Part shown: positions 31,899-35,446 of the stretch, piece by piece
Layout of the letters: each line of letters opens with the position of its first letter
Position numbering within the stretch: the stretch's first letter is position 1
Assembly (NCBI GenBank): GCA_014879665.1
Contig: JACSRP010000068.1
Coordinates: forward strand, 1-35,446
Length of the DNA: 35,446 bases
Source: Anaerolineae bacterium
Lineage (GTDB): Bacteria; Chloroflexota; Anaerolineae; Aggregatilineales; Phototrophicaceae
Direction of reading: 5' to 3'
Notes under the pieces: generated by a model
What the model was told of the DNA's origin: nothing
The model's input: only the letters and a program-made list of their open reading frames with translations
Databases searched by the model: none
Position numbers and translations under genes: made by a program

Positions 31899-32843
31899 AT
31901 GCCCACTAAACTTGCTGTTGTCGCGATTGGTGGAAACTCGCTGATCACTGACCCAAAACAACCACAGGTAAGCCATCAATGGGATGCGGTTCGAGTTACC
32001 TGCGAGCATATTGCCGATATGTTTTCGGAAGGCTGGAACGTTATCGTCACGCACGGCAACGGCCCACAGGTGGGCTTTATTCTGCGGCGATCCGAACTGG
32101 CATCAGGTGAGGTGCATACTGTGCCACTGGATTTGATCGTCGCGGATACGCAGGGGTCTATTGGCTACATGCTTCAGCAGTCACTGGATAATGCGCTGCG
32201 CCGGCGGGGGATCAACCGTACTATTTTGACGGTGGTGACTCAGGTGCGAGTAGATTCGAATGATCCAGCTTTTGAGAAGCCGAATAAACCTATCGGCGGG
32301 TTCATGACTGAGGAGCAGGCTAGACGTTATCAAGCTGAAGGTTGGAGCGTGATGGAAGACGCCGGGCGCGGGTGGCGTCGGGTGGTGGCCTCACCGAAGC
32401 CATTGGCGATTCAGGAAATCAATGCGATTCGCGCGCTGATCATGAATGATTATATCGTGATTGCCGGCGGCGGCGGCGGTGTGCCGGTGATTCGTGATGA
32501 GCAGGGCGAACTGCGCGGCGCGTTTGCGGTGATTGATAAAGATCGGGCGAGCAGCCTGCTGGCGCAGCAGCTGCGCGCGGATATATTGGTTATTTCGACA
32601 GGCGTGGAAAGAGTAGCGATTAATTTCAACAAACCGGATCAAAAAATGTTGGAGCAAATGACGCTGGCTGAGGCGCGCGCCTACATGGAAGCGGGGCATT
32701 TCGCGCCGGGCAGCATGCTTCCTAAAGTTGAGGCGGCGATTGACTTCGTGCAGATGGGCGGCCCGTTCGCCATCATTACCGATCCTGAGCATCTGGCGCA
32801 GGCGCTGCGGGGCGAGGCTGGCACGCGGATTGTGCCGGGGTGA
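31899..32843 (+). CDS. arcC: Carbamate kinase
   Basis: 314 aa, standard length. It turns carbamoyl phosphate and ADP into ATP, CO2 and ammonia. Amino acid kinase fold marks: 'VVAIGGNSLI' (N-terminal Gly loop), 'VTHGNGPQVGFILRRSEL', 'IVADTQGSIGYMLQQ', 'KPIGGFMTEEQA', 'VIAGGGGGVPVI' and 'DKDRASSLLAQQL', with 'GHFAPGSMLPKVEAA' near the end. The ATG has AAGGA 9 bases upstream. With the YgeW-like carbamoyltransferase it forms the energy-yielding end of the cluster. It is preceded by a terminator with a possible internal promoter, so its level may be set apart from the upstream genes. Confidence 0.96.
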   Translation: MPTKLAVVAIGGNSLITDPKQPQVSHQWDAVRVTCEHIADMFSEGWNVIVTHGNGPQVGFILRRSELASGEVHTVPLDLIVADTQGSIGYMLQQSLDNALRRRGINRTILTVVTQVRVDSNDPAFEKPNKPIGGFMTEEQARRYQAEGWSVMEDAGRGWRRVVASPKPLAIQEINAIRALIMNDYIVIAGGGGGVPVIRDEQGELRGAFAVIDKDRASSLLAQQLRADILVISTGVERVAINFNKPDQKMLEQMTLAEARAYMEAGHFAPGSMLPKVEAAIDFVQMGGPFAIITDPEHLAQALRGEAGTRIVPG

Positions 32844-32847
32844 TGAA

Positions 32848-32871
32848 GATTGAACCACAGAGGCACAGAGG
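32848..32871 (+). repeat. Dispersed 'ACCACAGAG' repeat, copy 2
   Basis: GATTGAACCACAGAGGCACAGAGG, followed at 32888-32907 by a related 'ACTACCAAGATGCCAAGAG' unit. It differs from the copy at 7737-7758 in one base over 22. It lies between the carbamate kinase gene and the GxxExxY gene. Such repeats are often found just ahead of GxxExxY genes. Confidence 0.7.
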
Positions 32872-32912
32872 ATACGAAAGAAATTGAACTACCAAGATGC
32901 CAAGAGTAAATA

Positions 32913-33300
32913 ATGAAAGAACCCAATAGCGAGGTTGATGCTCTCACACGTAAGGTTATCGGCGCTGCGATTAATGTTCATCGCGAGCTTGGCCCCGGTT
33001 ATCTAGAGAGCGTTTATGAGTCTGCTTTATGTACTGAGCTTGAACTTCAATATATCAATTTTGCGAACCAGTATCCGGTGCAAGTGCTTTACAAAGGACG
33101 TTTTGTTGGGGAGAGTCACCTTGATTTTTTTGATTGAGGGCTGTCTGACGGTGGAATTAAAAGCTGTTGATGCCACTTTGCCCATGCATTCCGCTCAGAT
33201 TTTATCCTATCTTAAGGCGACAAAGATGCCGTTGGGGCTGCTCATCAATTTCAACGTTTCTACATTAAAAATGGGTATCAAGCGGGTAGTGCTAACTTAA
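32913..33300 (+). pseudogene. GxxExxY family protein, frameshifted
   Basis: The first frame reads 'VIGAAINVHRELGPGYLESVYE', the defining GxxExxY signature (GYLESVY), and stops at 33137. The next frame continues 'LIEGCLTVELKAVDATLPMH' and 'AQILSYLKATKMPLGLLINF' to the stop at 33300. The break lies at a run of seven T (33125-33131); six T would restore one 128-residue protein of normal family length and give HLDFLIEG. The family is linked to PD-(D/E)XK nuclease folds, and its role is unclear. The shift could be real decay, phase variation, or a sequencing error in the homopolymer. Confidence 0.85.
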
Positions 33301-33325
33301 TTTCTGGCGAACCTGGCGGTTAAAA

Positions 33326-34567
33326 ATGTCAGCTATCAGTAATTTTCGCTGTGTGATTTGTCATCGGGAATATGGGCCAGATGAGGTGCAGTACACGTGT
33401 GTGGACTGTGGCGATGTTGGCACATTGGATGTTTTGTATGACTACGAGGTGCTGCGTGCTAACTTAGATAGAGATCGCCTTGTGGCAATCCGCGATTATA
33501 CGATGTGGCGTTATCGCGAGCTGCTGCCAATAGGTGAAAATGCAGTTGTTCCGCCGCTTTCGGTGGGGATGACGCCGTTATATGATGCGCCGCGCCTGGC
33601 CGCTGAGATGGGGCTGGCGCAGGTGTGGGTCAAGGATGATGGACGCAACCCGACTGGTTCCCTCAAAGATCGCGCCAGCGCGTTGGTGGTTGCCCGCGCC
33701 ATGGAAGCGGGAATAAAGACTGTGAGCACAGCCAGTACCGGAAATGCGGCGGCGGCACTGGCCGGGGTTTCGGCTTCGGTAGGAATGATACCGGTGATAT
33801 TTGTGCCAGCATCTGCGCCGGAAGCGAAAATTGCACAACTGCTGGTCTATGGGGCGCGGGTGATTCTGATCGAAGGCACGTATGATCAGGCTTTTGATTT
33901 GTGTTATGAGGTTTGCCAGCAAAAGGGATGGTACTGCCGGAATACGGGCATCAATCCGTTTACGGCAGAAGGTAAAAAGACGGCTGCTTTTGAGCTTGCA
34001 GAACAACTGGGTTGGGAAATGCCAGATGTGGTTGTGGTTTCGGTGGGTGATGGCAATATCATCGCCGGGGTACATAAAGGGCTGACCGATCTATTACAAT
34101 TAGGCTGGATTTCGAGGATTCCCCGCCTAGTCGGTGTACAAGCGGTAGGAAGTTCCCCGCTGGCAGCGGCGTGGAAAGCGGGCATTAATGCGCAGGATAT
34201 GCTGCCGGTAGATGCTGAAACTATTGCGGACAGCATTTCGGCGGGGCTGCCCCGCGATCGTGCGAAGGCATTACGGGCAGTCCGCCAGACAGGCGGCGCT
34301 TTTATCGCGGTTTCGGACGACCAAATATTACAGGCAATCCCAATACTGGCGCAGCTTACCGGAGTGTTTGCTGAACCGGCAGCAGCGGCGGCGTTCGCCG
34401 GGGCGAAACTTGCTGTGCAGCAGGGGTTGATTCAGCAGGCCGAGCGCACGGCATTACTGCTGACTGGAAATGGGCTGAAAGATGTTCGCCGCGCTCAGCA
34501 GGCCGTCGGTAAACCGGTACGAGCGGCGCCAGAAATAGGCGCTGTGCTGCGCTCGTTATCAGAATGA
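33326..34567 (+). CDS. thrC: Threonine synthase (PLP fold type II, N-terminal zinc ribbon)
   Basis: 413 aa. The N-terminus is a zinc ribbon, C9-x2-C12 and C25-x2-C28 (CVIC, CVDC). The PLP-binding lysine is K114 in NPTGSLKDRASA, the phosphate loop is 'STASTGNAAAALAG', and 'VSVGDGNIIAGVHKGL' and 'LLLTGNGLKD' near the end are typical of threonine synthase. It should turn O-phosphohomoserine into threonine. It lies downstream of the purine cluster. Diaminopropionate ammonia-lyase (YgeX), also fold type II, is a family cousin expected in ygeW/ygeY clusters, but this sequence fits threonine synthase. It may be a threonine-synthase-like paralogue. Confidence 0.85.
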   Translation: MSAISNFRCVICHREYGPDEVQYTCVDCGDVGTLDVLYDYEVLRANLDRDRLVAIRDYTMWRYRELLPIGENAVVPPLSVGMTPLYDAPRLAAEMGLAQVWVKDDGRNPTGSLKDRASALVVARAMEAGIKTVSTASTGNAAAALAGVSASVGMIPVIFVPASAPEAKIAQLLVYGARVILIEGTYDQAFDLCYEVCQQKGWYCRNTGINPFTAEGKKTAAFELAEQLGWEMPDVVVVSVGDGNIIAGVHKGLTDLLQLGWISRIPRLVGVQAVGSSPLAAAWKAGINAQDMLPVDAETIADSISAGLPRDRAKALRAVRQTGGAFIAVSDDQILQAIPILAQLTGVFAEPAAAAAFAGAKLAVQQGLIQQAERTALLLTGNGLKDVRRAQQAVGKPVRAAPEIGAVLRSLSE

Positions 34568-34582
34568 GGACATAAGGACGTA

Positions 34583-35446
34583 ATGAACGGACATACTCAC
34601 CCTGTATTTTCGGTTGTCGCCCCTATCTATAACGAAGAGGGCAATATTGATCTGCTGCATGAGCGTATTTCTCAGGTTATGGATTCAACGGGCGAATCAT
34701 GGGAATTGATTCTGGTGAACGATGGCAGCCGGGATCGTTCACCAGCGATGATGGATTCGCTGGCGGAACGTGATTCGCGCATAAAAGTAATTCATTTTGC
34801 GCGTAATTTCGGCCATCAAACGGCGGTGACGGCGGGGATCGATCACGCTTCTGGCGACGCAACGATTTTGATAGATGCCGACTTGCAAGACCCGCCGGAA
34901 TTGATTCTTGAGATGATCGAGCGCTGGCGGGCAGGGTATCAGGTTGTTTACGCGGTGCGTGAAAAGCGTGAAGGGGAAAGCTGGTTTAAAGAATTTTCGG
35001 CGAAGATGTTTTATCGGGTGATGTACCGGATTACGGACGTGGATATTCCGGTGGATACCGGCGATTTTCGGTTGATGGATCGCAGCATGGTAGAAGTGCT
35101 TCAACAGATGCGCGAACACAACCGCTTCATTCGAGGCATGACGAGCTGGGTTGGATTCAAGCAGACGGGCGTTAGCTATGTGCGCGATATAAGGCACAGC
35201 GGCGAGACGAAGTATCCGCTGCGTAAAATGATCCGTTTTGCGATGGATGGTATCACCAGCTTTTCATACTTTCCGCTGCAAATTATGCTTTATGTGAGCG
35301 GTATTCTGGGCTTTCTGGCGCTGTTTGCGATACCGGTGGTGGCGATATTACGCTTAGCATGGGGAGCAGACTTTTTTGGCGGGCAGGCGACGACGATCAT
35401 TGTGGTTTTGCTGATGAGCGCTTTCCAGCTATTCTTTATGTTCTTT
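34583..35446 (+). CDS. Glycosyltransferase family 2, polyprenol-phosphate sugar transferase type (3' end cut)
   Basis: 288 residues are visible and the frame runs off the window. The GT-A domain has 'FSVVAPIYNEEGNIDLLHER', 'LILVNDGSRDRS', the metal-binding DAD in TILIDADLQDPPELI, and 'VDTGDFRLMDRSM'. 'RHSGETKYPLRKMIRFAMDG' leads to two C-terminal hydrophobic segments (about 230-260 and 270 on). This layout matches the DPM1/GtrB/ArnC group, which moves a sugar onto undecaprenyl phosphate at the membrane. The ATG at 34583 has AAGGA 4 bases upstream and follows the threonine synthase gene by 15 bases. Confidence 0.92.
   Translation, partial: MNGHTHPVFSVVAPIYNEEGNIDLLHERISQVMDSTGESWELILVNDGSRDRSPAMMDSLAERDSRIKVIHFARNFGHQTAVTAGIDHASGDATILIDADLQDPPELILEMIERWRAGYQVVYAVREKREGESWFKEFSAKMFYRVMYRITDVDIPVDTGDFRLMDRSMVEVLQQMREHNRFIRGMTSWVGFKQTGVSYVRDIRHSGETKYPLRKMIRFAMDGITSFSYFPLQIMLYVSGILGFLALFAIPVVAILRLAWGADFFGGQATTIIVVLLMSAFQLFFMFF

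Noticed and set aside
33326..34567. Threonine-synthase-type gene as a stand-in for YgeX (diaminopropionate ammonia-lyase)
   Set aside because: The zinc ribbon, NPTGSLKDR and LTGNGLKD motifs fit threonine synthase; only the fold type is shared with YgeX.
1..35446. Defence system, prophage or CRISPR-Cas locus
   Set aside because: No cas, restriction, integrase or phage structural genes and no direct-repeat arrays were seen; the only mobile genes are tnpA and tnpB.

Overview
The window looks like chromosomal DNA of a Chloroflexota bacterium, probably Anaerolineae-like. This is an inference from style: secreted proteins with Thr/Pro linkers, SH3b plus serine-hydrolase fusions, a Flp-pilin-like leader on a giant PA14 protein, and a Bacillus-type LexA box. 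No rRNA is present to confirm it. Base composition is moderate and fairly even, and most genes lie in tight same-strand runs.

Region 1 (1-7.9 kb): a partial tRNA-Leu(CAG), a secreted SH3b/beta-lactamase-fold protein, then a convergent sugar ABC importer operon on the minus strand (binding protein, MalF-like and MalG-like permeases, no ATPase). Both permeases carry unusual extra membrane segments, and the MalG-like one also has a coiled coil of about 160 residues. Two hairpins sit between the binding-protein and permease genes. Upstream on the same strand are a DUF971 gene and an unknown gene.

Region 2 (7.9-13.5 kb): a plus-strand run of overlapping or closely spaced genes: lipoprotein, six-hairpin glycosidase-like protein, histidine kinase without a sensor domain, NAD-dependent epimerase/dehydratase, and a membrane-anchored methyltransferase. 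Palindromic 'GTAGGGAC' repeats flank the last gene.

Region 3 (13.6-19.1 kb): an IS200/IS605 element (tnpA + tnpB) whose ends can be placed to the base. Removing it restores a 33-codon ORF that sits behind a LexA-type operator and a good promoter. Then come argS, with its own promoter and a leader holding a tiny ORF and a hairpin, dcd, and a convergent guanylate-kinase-like gene with an unknown C-terminal domain.

Region 4 (19.2-23.8 kb): one 1532-residue protein made of a Flp-pilin-like N-terminus, a Thr/Pro stalk, two PA14-like modules and about five beta-sandwich modules, with a very strong terminator.

Region 5 (24-35.4 kb): a plus-strand cluster: folD, 8-oxoguanine-deaminase-like amidohydrolase, tandem Nudix protein, adenine deaminase, YgeY-type M20 hydrolase, ABM-domain protein, YgeW-type carbamoyltransferase, (terminator), small ORF, carbamate kinase. 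This resembles the purine/urate-degradation clusters built around ygeW/ygeY/arcC, here joined to purine deaminases and a folate C1 enzyme. It is followed by a frameshifted GxxExxY gene next to a dispersed 'ACCACAGAG' repeat, a threonine-synthase-type gene, and a glycosyltransferase 2 gene cut by the window end.
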